IMG/VR virus record: IMGVR_UViG_3300006947_000119
Span: 1 to 20,255 of that record
Length of the DNA: 20,255 nucleotides
From: a virus
Reading direction: 5' to 3' (one strand)
Shown: in pieces, positions 1 through 6,958 of the stretch
Position numbering within the stretch: position 1 is the stretch's first letter
Layout: each line of letters opens with the position of its first letter
Position numbers and translations under genes: made by a program
The notes under the pieces: generated by a model
Seen by the model: the letters and a program-made list of their open reading frames with translations, nothing else
What the model was told of the DNA's origin: nothing
The model's database searches: none

Positions 1-97
1 CTGGATGCGGTATCATACCTCTCTGACCATACAATGGCCACTTTGAAGATCCGCCGTATGTGTTACGCATATAATTATCATAGATAACACTTTTCAT
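1..97 (-). CDS. Partial unknown protein (N-terminal 32 residues)
   Basis: An open frame starts with ATG at 97..95 and runs off the window edge without a stop, giving 32 residues that begin MKSVIYDNYMRNTYGGSSKW. The start lies one base after the TAA of the upstream 84-residue gene, and the GGGGAT run before that stop can serve as a ribosome binding site. This tight coupling is the pattern seen throughout the window and is the main reason for calling the fragment. The peptide is rich in Gly, Tyr and Pro, and I do not recognise it. It probably belongs to the transcript from the promoter at 389..417. Confidence 0.6.
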   Translation of the reverse strand, partial: MKSVIYDNYMRNTYGGSSKWPLYGQRGMIPHP

Positions 98-98
98 T

Positions 99-353
99 TT
101 ATCCCCAATCCTTATGGTCACCAAATTCTTCATTTTGTCTATAGCCTTCATTGTAGGCTAGGATTTCTGCTTCTGTCATATCCTCTTCTTTTACTTTTGT
201 AGAATTATGTGTTCCCCCTAGGAAGTAATGAGGGCGTCCTGGGCGTCGATAATAACTATCAGCTCCACCTCTGTCGTGTGGACCACCATGTCGTTTGTCA
301 AACTCAGTAAGTTTGTCAATTGTATTTTGAATATCGTGTCCAAGAGTTTCCAT
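99..353 (-). CDS. Conserved small phage protein of unknown function
   Basis: This 84-residue protein has no recognised enzymatic motif. It has a distinctive middle segment: HDRGGADSYYRRPGRPHYF at residues 26-44, followed by an acidic tail containing MTEAEILAYNEGY. The layout (HDRG.ADSYY, a Pro-rich turn, then an E-AYNxGY helix) recalls small conserved proteins I associate with many tailed phages, but I cannot give a function. Translation starts at ATG 353, with AAGGAA a suitable distance upstream. It is the first gene after the strong sigma-70-like promoter at 389..417, so it is probably expressed early or strongly. It is followed one base later by the partial gene at the window edge. Confidence 0.8.
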   Translation of the reverse strand: METLGHDIQNTIDKLTEFDKRHGGPHDRGGADSYYRRPGRPHYFLGGTHNSTKVKEEDMTEAEILAYNEGYRQNEEFGDHKDWG

Positions 354-388
354 AGTTTTATTCCTTATATTTTCTATGTAGTAGTTCT

Positions 389-417
389 ACAATAACATGT
401 AAAGAACTGTATGTCAA
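389..417 (-). promoter_or_regulatory. Sigma-70-type promoter upstream of the 84-residue gene
   Basis: On the minus strand there is a perfect -35 TTGACA (417..412), a 17-base spacer and a -10 TATTGT (394..389, four of six matches to consensus). The predicted start of transcription near 382 leaves about 28 bases of leader containing an AAGGAA ribosome binding site. The site fills most of the 70-base gap between the endolysin stop and the 84-residue gene. It is host-type, not T4-late-like. No rho-independent terminator is evident in the same gap. Confidence 0.6.
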
Positions 418-423
418 CCTAAA

Positions 424-999
424 CTAGGTAAAGTCTTTAAAAAAGTCTTTCCTATACAGACATGCCATTATTTCTCTTATAAGATATACGTACTTACTAC
501 CTTGTTCGCTCCATGGTGAAATGTGTAACGCAAGTTCAATTGCTGATGTAGATTTCCATATTGTATTTTGCCATTCTAGTTCTTTTCTAAAGTCTGCATA
601 TACCTCTAAGTTACTAAGTATCCACATATAGTGTTTAATACTTTCACAGTAGTTTGCATATTTCTTAACACCCCAAGGTGCGTTTGGATTTCCTTTAGCT
701 TTCATTTGTGGATCCTCTTTATTCCACGTTCTAATACCAAATAAATTATTTCCTTCTACTGCAAATCTGCTTTTGCCCCATGCTGTTTCATGTGCGGCCA
801 TTGCAACGATAAGTTCTATTGGAATTTGTGTGTTTTTAGGATAGGCGGTTGTATCGGCATATATAACATCAACGCATCGTTTGATATCATATGCAAAGTC
901 TCTACTACTTATTTCTGATGCATTTGCCTGTAATGTAAACATAGCAACTGCAAGGAACGCTAGTATTCTTTTCACTAAATATTTATTAATATTTGGCAT
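424..999 (-). CDS. Secreted GH73-type glucosaminidase, probable endolysin
   Basis: This 191-residue protein resembles the Bax/FlgJ-type N-acetylglucosaminidase family (GH73), which cuts the glycan strands of peptidoglycan. The segment PIELIVAMAAHETAWGKS (60-77) carries the expected catalytic Glu at 71, followed by NNLFGIRTW (84-92). Residues 10-27 form a Sec-type signal peptide (KR, then a hydrophobic core, ending QANA), with likely cleavage after Ala27, so the enzyme should reach the periplasm without a holin. The ATG at 999 has no Shine-Dalgarno sequence. A GTG at 975 would give a more typical signal peptide starting (M)KRILAFLAV. A perfect sigma-70 promoter ends just upstream at 1008. The lipoprotein gene upstream at 1026..1199 suggests a lysis pair. 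A role in entry or as a virion hydrolase is less likely because of the signal peptide. Confidence 0.85.
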   Translation of the reverse strand: MPNINKYLVKRILAFLAVAMFTLQANASEISSRDFAYDIKRCVDVIYADTTAYPKNTQIPIELIVAMAAHETAWGKSRFAVEGNNLFGIRTWNKEDPQMKAKGNPNAPWGVKKYANYCESIKHYMWILSNLEVYADFRKELEWQNTIWKSTSAIELALHISPWSEQGSKYVYLIREIMACLYRKDFFKDFT

Positions 1000-1007
1000 A
1001 TAGTAAT

Positions 1008-1036
1008 ATTATACGTTTACTTCGATTAGTTGTCAA
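1008..1036 (-). promoter_or_regulatory. Perfect-consensus sigma-70 promoter ahead of the endolysin gene
   Basis: On the minus strand TTGACA (1036..1031) is followed by exactly 17 bases and TATAAT (1013..1008), matching consensus at all twelve positions. The -35 lies in the last codons of the lipoprotein gene. Transcription would start near 1001, only about two bases before the endolysin ATG at 999. A transcript from here would therefore be essentially leaderless for that ATG, or would use the GTG at 975 with a leader of about 26 bases. Confidence 0.7.
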
Positions 1037-1199
1037 TGGTTCTTTTACTGGGTTTTTTGCGTATTTTGTCTATTATTTTCTTCTTTATAGGCGAAATAGC
1101 AACATCTCCAACAGTAACAGTACCAATTCCCTTTAATGTAAACAGTGAAGGGCCACATGCATTAAGCATTAAAAAGCAACTAATCAATAGTAATCGCAT
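1026..1199 (-). CDS. Small lipoprotein, candidate lysis (o-spanin-like) or exclusion protein
   Basis: A 57-residue ORF starts at an ATG overlapping the polymerase stop (TAATG) and ends with TAA at 1028..1026. It begins MRLLLISCFLMLNACGPS, a textbook short lipoprotein signal: an Arg after Met, a hydrophobic core and the lipobox LNAC with the lipidated Cys at 15. Gly at position +2 of the mature protein does not match the Asp inner-membrane retention signal, so outer-membrane sorting is expected. The mature part is about 43 residues and basic (PIKKKIIDKIRKK). It sits between DNA polymerase and the secreted endolysin, so a lysis role such as an outer-membrane spanin subunit is plausible. It lacks the Pro-rich body of lambda Rz1, and superinfection-exclusion lipoproteins such as T5 Llp are an alternative. 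The lipoprotein call is firm; the function is inferred. Confidence 0.75.
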   Translation of the reverse strand: MRLLLISCFLMLNACGPSLFTLKGIGTVTVGDVAISPIKKKIIDKIRKKPSKRTIDN

Positions 1200-3892
1200 T
1201 ACCACTCAAATAGGTTAGTGAACGTTGTTTTAGCTGCCGCTTTATCTAAGCCCCAATCGAGAACACCAAGTAAGTTTTCTAACTTCTTACTTACTACAAT
1301 TTCTTCCATTTGATCATCATCAAAAGGCAATACCTTAAACCATTCTGGGAGCCTTGTTTCGTCTGTGGGATATCCTACACTTGTAAAGCCCATTGGATTA
1401 TCTTTCAAACGACATACAATTGTTTTCATACCATCTGTAATTTCTACTGCATAATTATCGCTGTTAATCTGACGTAACTTATTCCAATTCAATGCCGCTG
1501 TAACGTGTCCAGGCATAGCAGGCTTCTTAACATCTTTAAGAGCTTTGCCGTTGTTGTGTGCATGATTACGATCTTTATCATAACGTGCCATTTTACCTCG
1601 ATACGCTGTTAAGTTATTAACACGCTTTGGACTACCTTTTTGCCAACTAGGCTTTTCACGATACTCTTTACGGAACTCAATAATACGTTCAAGTACTTCT
1701 TGTTCTTCTGTACCAGTAAGTACTTTTAACAATAGCTCTTTGAGAAAGTCTTGCATCCATACAGGAGTATCACTACGTTTTAGATCTAAGCCCATTGCTT
1801 TAATATAACCATCTTTGCCGTCATTGTCCTCACGTTTACCTTCATTATCAAACACAAGCATTGCATAACGCTTCTTTGTAATAAAGATACCTGCACTACC
1901 AACCATTTCTCGTCCTGCGGCAATAATCTCACCTAGTTCAAGTGTTGTGTGAAATGACTTATTCATAAAGCCAGGAAATGTTTTGTTTACTTCTTCACAA
2001 ACTGCATCATAGTAAGCAATAATATTATCTCTATCCCAATTAATTTCACCCTTGTTAATCTGTTCCTTTAACATAGGATATGCACTAAAGTAAGTAGAGT
2101 CAGTATCACCATATACAATTGCATCACCTTGGTGATCATAAACGCCTGCCATAACCTTATTAAGTTCGCCTGCCATGTGTTTAGCAATGCAACGACCTGT
2201 AAGTGTTGTACTCTGTCCCAAGCGACTATCAAAGAATCTACTACCAGGATTAAGTAACGCACCATATAAACTGTTCAAGTTAATCTTCTTAACCAACTGT
2301 CGCTTATCCCAATACGCAAACTTATCGCCACCTTCATCACGTGCCGCACGTGCTTTCGATTGTAAAACTTTACGTTCAGCATACCAACGCTCTAGCAATC
2401 CAGGAATAACACCTTTCTTTTCATATGTAAAGATTGTGCCGTTTGCACTCATTATCCAAGGCTGTCCACTATTAAATACAATTTCATATATCTCTGCACC
2501 TGTTGCTTCAAAACTAGTTCCGTCTTCAAAGTCTAAGTGTAGTATTTCTTCAATATCTTTTTCCATTACCTTTTCATATTCCGGACACGCAAATCGTCCT
2601 TCCCATGCTTCAGCAACTGTCTTAGCATTTGCAATTAATTCTTTTGTGTACACTTGTCTAACTTGACCAATAATAGTTTCAGTACTCATATTACAACTAC
2701 GGATAATACTAGGATACAGTGAGTTCAAGTCAATACTGCCTACCCATTTATGCATACCTTTTTTAGGTGTTGCAACATATGCACCTGCCGCTGATGTTGT
2801 GTCTTTGTCATAACGTTTGTCTGGACAGATAAGACCCTGTGCATGTGCTTCGTTAAGAATAGCTTGGTCTGTTTGTGCAACTGCACCCATTGTTGTTTGT
2901 AGTAGAACTGTGTTAGAGTGTGCTAGTACATTAGCTAAGTCAATAAACTGTAGCTTTGCATCTAGTTTAACAAGCAAGTCAACGTCTTGCCTCGAATATG
3001 CAATAAACTTTTCAAAGTCATTGTTGTATAACTGATCTAGTGTGCCTTCGTATTCTACTTTACGCTCACCAAGCTCATAATCACCAATTGCATCTAATGC
3101 ATAACTGTGCATTTCATGATATGTATACTTGCGATAAAGTTGCATGTAATCCATGTGTACACGCCCAATAGTATCATACGTTTGTTGTACAGCACCAAAG
3201 CGTTCAAACTCACGTGGCTTAGGAAACTTATCCCATAAACAAAATCTACGTGTGTGACTCTTGCTTAATACTTTTGCTACACGATTAACAAGATATGGAA
3301 TATCAAAGCCTTCGCTGTTCCAACCAGTCATTACGTCTGCATCATCAATTAGATCTAAAAATGCTTCAAGCATTTCACGTTCAGTACTAAACAAAATAGT
3401 ATTTTCAAACTTATCAGTAATTTCAGTAGCCGCGGCCATTGTTAATGTCTTAGGTGCAATAGATAAACATATAGTTGTATTCATCCAACTGTTGTGTAAG
3501 CTAATTGCTGTTACTGCGTTAAATGGATCATGTGGTGGAGCAAAGCCTACATCTTTATTAAAGTCTGTCTCAATATCAAAGAAACAAATATTAAGATCTG
3601 GTGTTTCAGTAGGATCATAATTCTCTGCGAATGTTTTAAAGATTACATTCACATCACTCTCATACAAGCCTTTGTGTCCGTTAATCTTTTTCTCAGTATT
3701 AAACTTCTTGCTAGTGTTGCATACAACACGCTCAAGCTTCTCGCCAAATATACTAGTATACTTGCCACGTTGCTCTTTATAATAAAATGTATACTTTGCT
3801 GGAATTTCTTTAAATTCACGTTTACCATTAACACGTTCTACAACGTGTACAATGTCTTTATCTCTGTCGTGTGTTGCGTCTACATAGCTCAT
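1199..3892 (-). CDS. 43: Family B DNA polymerase, T4 gp43-like
   Basis: This 897-residue replicative DNA polymerase has a 3'-5' proofreading exonuclease and is almost the same length as T4 gp43 (898). Exo I is FFDIETD (104-110, Asp106/Glu108). The region MTGWNSEGFDIPYLVNRV (188-205) closely parallels the T4 sequence. Exo III is YSRQD (299-303). Polymerase motif A is SIDLNSLYPSIIRS (386-399), motif B is KINLNSLYGALLNP (536-549) and motif C is YGDTDS (594-599). The extreme C-terminus FTNLFEW resembles the sliding-clamp-binding tail of gp43. The ATG at 3892 overlaps the GNAT stop by ATGA, suggesting coupled translation, and the gene is probably also served by the promoter at 4399..4426. All catalytic residues I checked are present and the frame is intact. 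Confidence 0.97.
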   Translation of the reverse strand: MSYVDATHDRDKDIVHVVERVNGKREFKEIPAKYTFYYKEQRGKYTSIFGEKLERVVCNTSKKFNTEKKINGHKGLYESDVNVIFKTFAENYDPTETPDLNICFFDIETDFNKDVGFAPPHDPFNAVTAISLHNSWMNTTICLSIAPKTLTMAAATEITDKFENTILFSTEREMLEAFLDLIDDADVMTGWNSEGFDIPYLVNRVAKVLSKSHTRRFCLWDKFPKPREFERFGAVQQTYDTIGRVHMDYMQLYRKYTYHEMHSYALDAIGDYELGERKVEYEGTLDQLYNNDFEKFIAYSRQDVDLLVKLDAKLQFIDLANVLAHSNTVLLQTTMGAVAQTDQAILNEAHAQGLICPDKRYDKDTTSAAGAYVATPKKGMHKWVGSIDLNSLYPSIIRSCNMSTETIIGQVRQVYTKELIANAKTVAEAWEGRFACPEYEKVMEKDIEEILHLDFEDGTSFEATGAEIYEIVFNSGQPWIMSANGTIFTYEKKGVIPGLLERWYAERKVLQSKARAARDEGGDKFAYWDKRQLVKKINLNSLYGALLNPGSRFFDSRLGQSTTLTGRCIAKHMAGELNKVMAGVYDHQGDAIVYGDTDSTYFSAYPMLKEQINKGEINWDRDNIIAYYDAVCEEVNKTFPGFMNKSFHTTLELGEIIAAGREMVGSAGIFITKKRYAMLVFDNEGKREDNDGKDGYIKAMGLDLKRSDTPVWMQDFLKELLLKVLTGTEEQEVLERIIEFRKEYREKPSWQKGSPKRVNNLTAYRGKMARYDKDRNHAHNNGKALKDVKKPAMPGHVTAALNWNKLRQINSDNYAVEITDGMKTIVCRLKDNPMGFTSVGYPTDETRLPEWFKVLPFDDDQMEEIVVSKKLENLLGVLDWGLDKAAAKTTFTNLFEW

Positions 3893-4356
3893 ATTTTATA
3901 CTCAAAGTTTTGGGTAGTAGGATTAATGTTAATTAACCTAGCACCGTTTCTAATGTGATAATGTGTCGCCATTGGCGTTAGTGGTGATAATGTCATAATA
4001 GTTTCTATGTTACCTTTTGTCCTCATAAATTTTAAAAGCTCTTCCATGATCTTTTTGCCTGCACCTTTTTTCAAAGACCAAACTGTGTATGCTATTGCTA
4101 TCTTGCCATCTACGTGACTCATAAGATCTAGTTCTTTAACAGTAGTAGGAATTTCATCTGTGTACGCAATACAAATAACACCTTCTATATCGCCATCGTA
4201 TTGTAGTCCAAATATCTTCCTACCTTTGTCTTTGCGAAATTCGTTGCTTAGTTCGGGCCTAACAGGATCATGTGTTATATCAATGCTATCTAATTCTACT
4301 ATTTCTGCTCGTTTGATCCAACTATAAAAGTCGAAATCGTATCCTGCTATTTTCAT
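3889..4356 (-). CDS. GNAT-like acetyltransferase
   Basis: This 155-residue protein looks like a member of the GNAT fold, which transfers an acetyl or other acyl group from CoA. After an N-terminal strand-rich half (KIFGLQYDGDIEGVICIAYT, 47-66), IAIAYTVWSLKKGAGKKIMEE (86-106) resembles motif A, with the Q/RxxGxG/A loop replaced by KKGAGKK. A C-terminal strand ends LININPTTQNFEYKI. The substrate is unknown. The gene is bound by ATGA overlaps to the radical SAM gene upstream and the polymerase downstream, so the three are probably co-translated. A promoter candidate lies about 43 bases upstream inside the radical SAM gene. The motif is divergent, so the family call is moderate; a structural GNAT homologue without activity is possible. 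Confidence 0.65.
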   Translation of the reverse strand: MKIAGYDFDFYSWIKRAEIVELDSIDITHDPVRPELSNEFRKDKGRKIFGLQYDGDIEGVICIAYTDEIPTTVKELDLMSHVDGKIAIAYTVWSLKKGAGKKIMEELLKFMRTKGNIETIMTLSPLTPMATHYHIRNGARLININPTTQNFEYKI

Positions 4357-5537
4357 AAATTGATTTTCCAGTATTTTTCTAATTGTGGGATATAGTTAAG
4401 TATACTTGTTTTTCTGTGTTTGTCAAGTATTTCCGTTGTTTTACAGAAGAAATTCCAATCATCTATATCTTCTTCTGTGCGAGGTTTTCTAAGTGAATAT
4501 ATTAATGCGTCTGTATATTTTGAATTAGCTTCTAACCAATCTGCTAATTCCAACTTGTACTCTACATCAGGGTGAACTGACATACGCAAGTATCTAGGAA
4601 ATGCAAGTGGGCTATTAAATAAGCCGGCGTTATGTGTTAAAACATGTTCACTACCCCATTCAACATATTCTTTAATGTTATACACATTGAGTAGTTGTGG
4701 AGTATATGACATACTAATTTTAAAATTGTGCTGTTGTTCTATAATTCTATCTTGTATTAACTTACCTTTATACTTTCCAATTGGTGTGCTTGGACGAATG
4801 TATTCATACAAATGATTTATGCCGTCCATACTTACAATTAGTTTTGCATTTAGTTTTGTTAATTTCTTTACAATATCATCTTTTACTAATGTAAGATTAG
4901 TTATAATTTTTAACTCTCCTTTGTAGCTGTGTTCATTTAACTTATCCAATAGGTAAACAAACTGCGGTGTATAAAAAGGTTCGCCACCACTTACATCAAT
5001 TAATGATGCATTTAAAAACTCTTGTAAATTATCATCTACAACATTACTTGGTAGCCCATAATCTCTGCCTTTGGGATTAAAAATTGCTCTTCCAACTTCG
5101 TCTCCTAATGCATCGGATAATACTTTAGCATCTTTATACCAACCTGTGCTTCTATGCGGACTGCACATAGTACATCTTAGATTACATGCATTACTAAAGT
5201 CTATCTTAATCTTACGTAGTTTTCCCGGTTGAGTTCCTTTGGTTGCTCCATGAGCAAATTCGCTAAAGTTATTATAACGCATACTTTGACCAACAGCTTC
5301 TTCACCATTAATACAAAGTTCACATCCAGATGGTAAAATATTAGTAAGTGTTTGCTTTCTTGCTAACTGATAATCTTCACTATCAAATGCTTGCTGTATA
5401 CTCATGTCGTTAATGTTTCCAACAAAGCCTTTATGTATGCAACAGAATCCTATACGTCCTTCTTGATCAACGTGTACTTCGTTATGTGGACTTACGCAAT
5501 AAGTGTTATCTGGACTGGGTCTATTTTGTGAAGACAT
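4353..5537 (-). CDS. Radical SAM enzyme with N-terminal SPASM/twitch-like cysteine cluster
   Basis: Radical SAM enzymes use a [4Fe-4S] cluster to cleave S-adenosylmethionine and start radical chemistry. The cluster motif CNLRCTMC is at residues 118-125 and the SAM-binding SGGEPF at 183-188 of the 394-residue form. Before the core are Cys14, Cys32-Cys33 and CELC (72-75), a pattern like the auxiliary-cluster ligands of SPASM/twitch proteins, though those usually lie after the core. A reading from GTG at 5585 adds 16 residues. I prefer ATG at 5537 because GAGGG sits just upstream and it overlaps the methyltransferase stop by only 17 bases. The downstream GNAT overlaps by ATGA. It is a paralogue in layout of the gene at 18875..20104. 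The substrate is unknown; peptide or protein modification is a reasonable guess. Confidence 0.88.
   Translation of the reverse strand: MSSQNRPSPDNTYCVSPHNEVHVDQEGRIGFCCIHKGFVGNINDMSIQQAFDSEDYQLARKQTLTNILPSGCELCINGEEAVGQSMRYNNFSEFAHGATKGTQPGKLRKIKIDFSNACNLRCTMCSPHRSTGWYKDAKVLSDALGDEVGRAIFNPKGRDYGLPSNVVDDNLQEFLNASLIDVSGGEPFYTPQFVYLLDKLNEHSYKGELKIITNLTLVKDDIVKKLTKLNAKLIVSMDGINHLYEYIRPSTPIGKYKGKLIQDRIIEQQHNFKISMSYTPQLLNVYNIKEYVEWGSEHVLTHNAGLFNSPLAFPRYLRMSVHPDVEYKLELADWLEANSKYTDALIYSLRKPRTEEDIDDWNFFCKTTEILDKHRKTSILNYIPQLEKYWKINL
4399..4426 (-). promoter_or_regulatory. Sigma-70-type promoter inside the 3' end of the radical SAM gene
   Basis: On the minus strand TTGACA (4426..4421) is followed by 16 bases and TATACT (4404..4399, five of six). 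The predicted transcript start near 4391 would give a leader of about 35 bases before the GNAT ATG at 4356. It would let GNAT, DNA polymerase and the lipoprotein be transcribed independently of the upstream genes. It lies in coding sequence, so chance is possible, but a perfect -35 with a near-perfect -10 at allowed spacing is uncommon. Confidence 0.5.
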
Positions 5538-6630
5538 ACACACCCTCGAATTTTTCTCTACCCTCTTTCTTATCATTGCCCACACCGGGTCTAGTGTTAA
5601 GCATCATCTTAATTGTTTCTGTGTGTTTAAACCCACACTTCTCAGCTAATTCAATCCAACGGTCAACTACAAAGTATTCTTTATTACCATAGCTTTTATA
5701 ATCAGCAATGTTAGTAGCAAATACTCCATCTGAGTTTAAACCTTTGTGTATGTTTTGCATTGTGGGTGCAACATATCCTTCAAACCAATCATCCATTGTA
5801 GTGTATTTAACCATGCACTGCGTTGGTTCGTCTGAGTATTTTTCTAAATTAAAATAAGGTGGGCTACTAAATGCTAAGTCAATATTTTCGCATTGGTATT
5901 CTTCTGAAGGTGAACAAATAATCTCAGAATCATTTCCCATTAATTTATCTAAATAATTTAAATAGTTAAATGTTTCTGTGTTTGGATCTGTGCCAATATA
6001 AGTGTAGTTCATGTTACTACTATTGATACCCAACAACCTACCTCCGTATCCACAACTGTAATCATATACTCTGCCCCATAGTACAGGACATAAACGTTCT
6101 GCAATTGCCCTTGCATTTTTAGGTTTAAAGTTTTGTACGTTCTCACCTGTTACTAATTCAAGTGAACGTCTAACGGCTGTGGGATATACTAACTTGTTGC
6201 CTTCTCTAAACTCAAAACATATTCTTATAGCTCTGCGTAGTTTTGCATCATTAAAGAACCTGTCTTTTAAACTATTACTACCTCGGCCTTTTGGTTCAGC
6301 TGTTTGCATATTAGTAAATACAAACCTGTTGATTGTTTGACCTTGATTATTTCCAAGTCCTATTCTATTGTTTTCTACTTTGTTGTAAGATGAAGATTTA
6401 AAATTCTTAATTGCAGTTTTTAAACCTTGTTCAGTGAAATAGATAATTGGTACAATACCTCTGTTACGATAGATATTGAATACACGCTCTATTGTGTCTT
6501 GTGGATCTTTTTGATATACTTCGTTGGTAAACGTATCCAATTCACTATAGTGATCTTCATATCCTGTGAACTCATCATTGTGAATGTGTTCTGGTTTGAT
6601 ACCCCAGAATGAATGGATACGCTCTATCAA
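5521..6630 (-). CDS. DNA methyltransferase (SPPY-type amino-methyltransferase)
   Basis: This 369-residue protein carries the two hallmarks of SAM-dependent N-methylating DNA methyltransferases. The SAM-binding motif I is YDYSCGYGGRLLG (189-201), with the following acidic turn YIGTDPN (211-217), and catalytic motif IV is SSPPYF (255-260), a form typical of N4-cytosine and some N6-adenine enzymes. Motif I precedes motif IV closely. The 185-residue N-terminal part has no motif I recognise and could hold target recognition. The start is a TTG at 6630: the frame is closed by a stop four codons earlier, GGAGAG sits at ideal spacing, and no ATG follows for about 100 codons. No restriction enzyme lies beside it, so it is probably a solitary phage methylase protecting or marking DNA. 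Confidence 0.87.
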   Translation of the reverse strand: MIERIHSFWGIKPEHIHNDEFTGYEDHYSELDTFTNEVYQKDPQDTIERVFNIYRNRGIVPIIYFTEQGLKTAIKNFKSSSYNKVENNRIGLGNNQGQTINRFVFTNMQTAEPKGRGSNSLKDRFFNDAKLRRAIRICFEFREGNKLVYPTAVRRSLELVTGENVQNFKPKNARAIAERLCPVLWGRVYDYSCGYGGRLLGINSSNMNYTYIGTDPNTETFNYLNYLDKLMGNDSEIICSPSEEYQCENIDLAFSSPPYFNLEKYSDEPTQCMVKYTTMDDWFEGYVAPTMQNIHKGLNSDGVFATNIADYKSYGNKEYFVVDRWIELAEKCGFKHTETIKMMLNTRPGVGNDKKEGREKFEGVYVFTK

Positions 6631-6631
6631 T

Positions 6632-6958
6632 TTACTCTCCTAGAAAGTACTTGAGTAATCCGGTTGTGTAAATGAAAATGGCAACTCCGTTAATAAAGAC
6701 TAAGGCTCTATCATGCCATATCATACCAACTACTAACCAACCAGTAACTCCAATAAGAGAAATAAGCATACTCCATGGATGAACGTTTGCACTTACTAAC
6801 GCCATACCACAAAGAATAAAGAAACTAGCTGTCCATTTAATATACCAGTCTGTAGTATGTAATGGAGTAATTTTCTTAAAGACTCTAGTGGAGTCTAACT
6901 TCTTGATCTTCTCATCAAGTTTTACCCGAGCTACTTGCTCAATACTTTCCTTGGCCAT
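6632..6958 (-). CDS. Small integral membrane protein, unknown function
   Basis: This 108-residue protein has a charged N-terminal region (1-35, rich in Lys and Glu) and then three predicted membrane segments, roughly 41-58 (ASFFILCGMALVSA), 62-81 (WSMLISLIGVTGWLVVGMI) and 85-103 (LVFINGVAIFIYTTG). The likely topology puts the basic N-terminus in the cytoplasm. Its start overlaps the stop of the DsbA-like gene (TAATG) and its stop lies two bases before the methyltransferase TTG. It resembles small conserved membrane proteins of marine phages, but I cannot assign a function. A holin is conceivable from size and topology, but it sits far from the endolysin and in an early-type unit. Confidence 0.75.
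   Translation of the reverse strand: MAKESIEQVARVKLDEKIKKLDSTRVFKKITPLHTTDWYIKWTASFFILCGMALVSANVHPWSMLISLIGVTGWLVVGMIWHDRALVFINGVAIFIYTTGLLKYFLGE

Noticed and set aside
297-320. Two TTGACA hexamers inside the 84-residue gene
   Set aside because: Neither has a matching -10 at 15-19 bases, so they are not promoter candidates.
981-988. AATAAATA box near the endolysin start
   Set aside because: It falls within the coding sequence at codons 4-7, downstream of the endolysin ATG, and is better explained by AT-rich Asn/Lys codons.
1030-1218. Plus-strand ORF of 62 residues
   Set aside because: It is antisense to the lipoprotein gene, has no good ribosome binding site and would be the only plus-strand gene in the window.
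2175-3958. Several plus-strand ORFs opposite the DNA polymerase
   Set aside because: They lie wholly or largely within a gene with all polymerase motifs intact on the other strand; they are shadow frames.
5538-5585. Sixteen-codon N-terminal extension of the first radical SAM gene from GTG
   Set aside because: It would deepen the overlap with the methyltransferase to 65 bases; the ATG at 5537 has GAGGG at good spacing.
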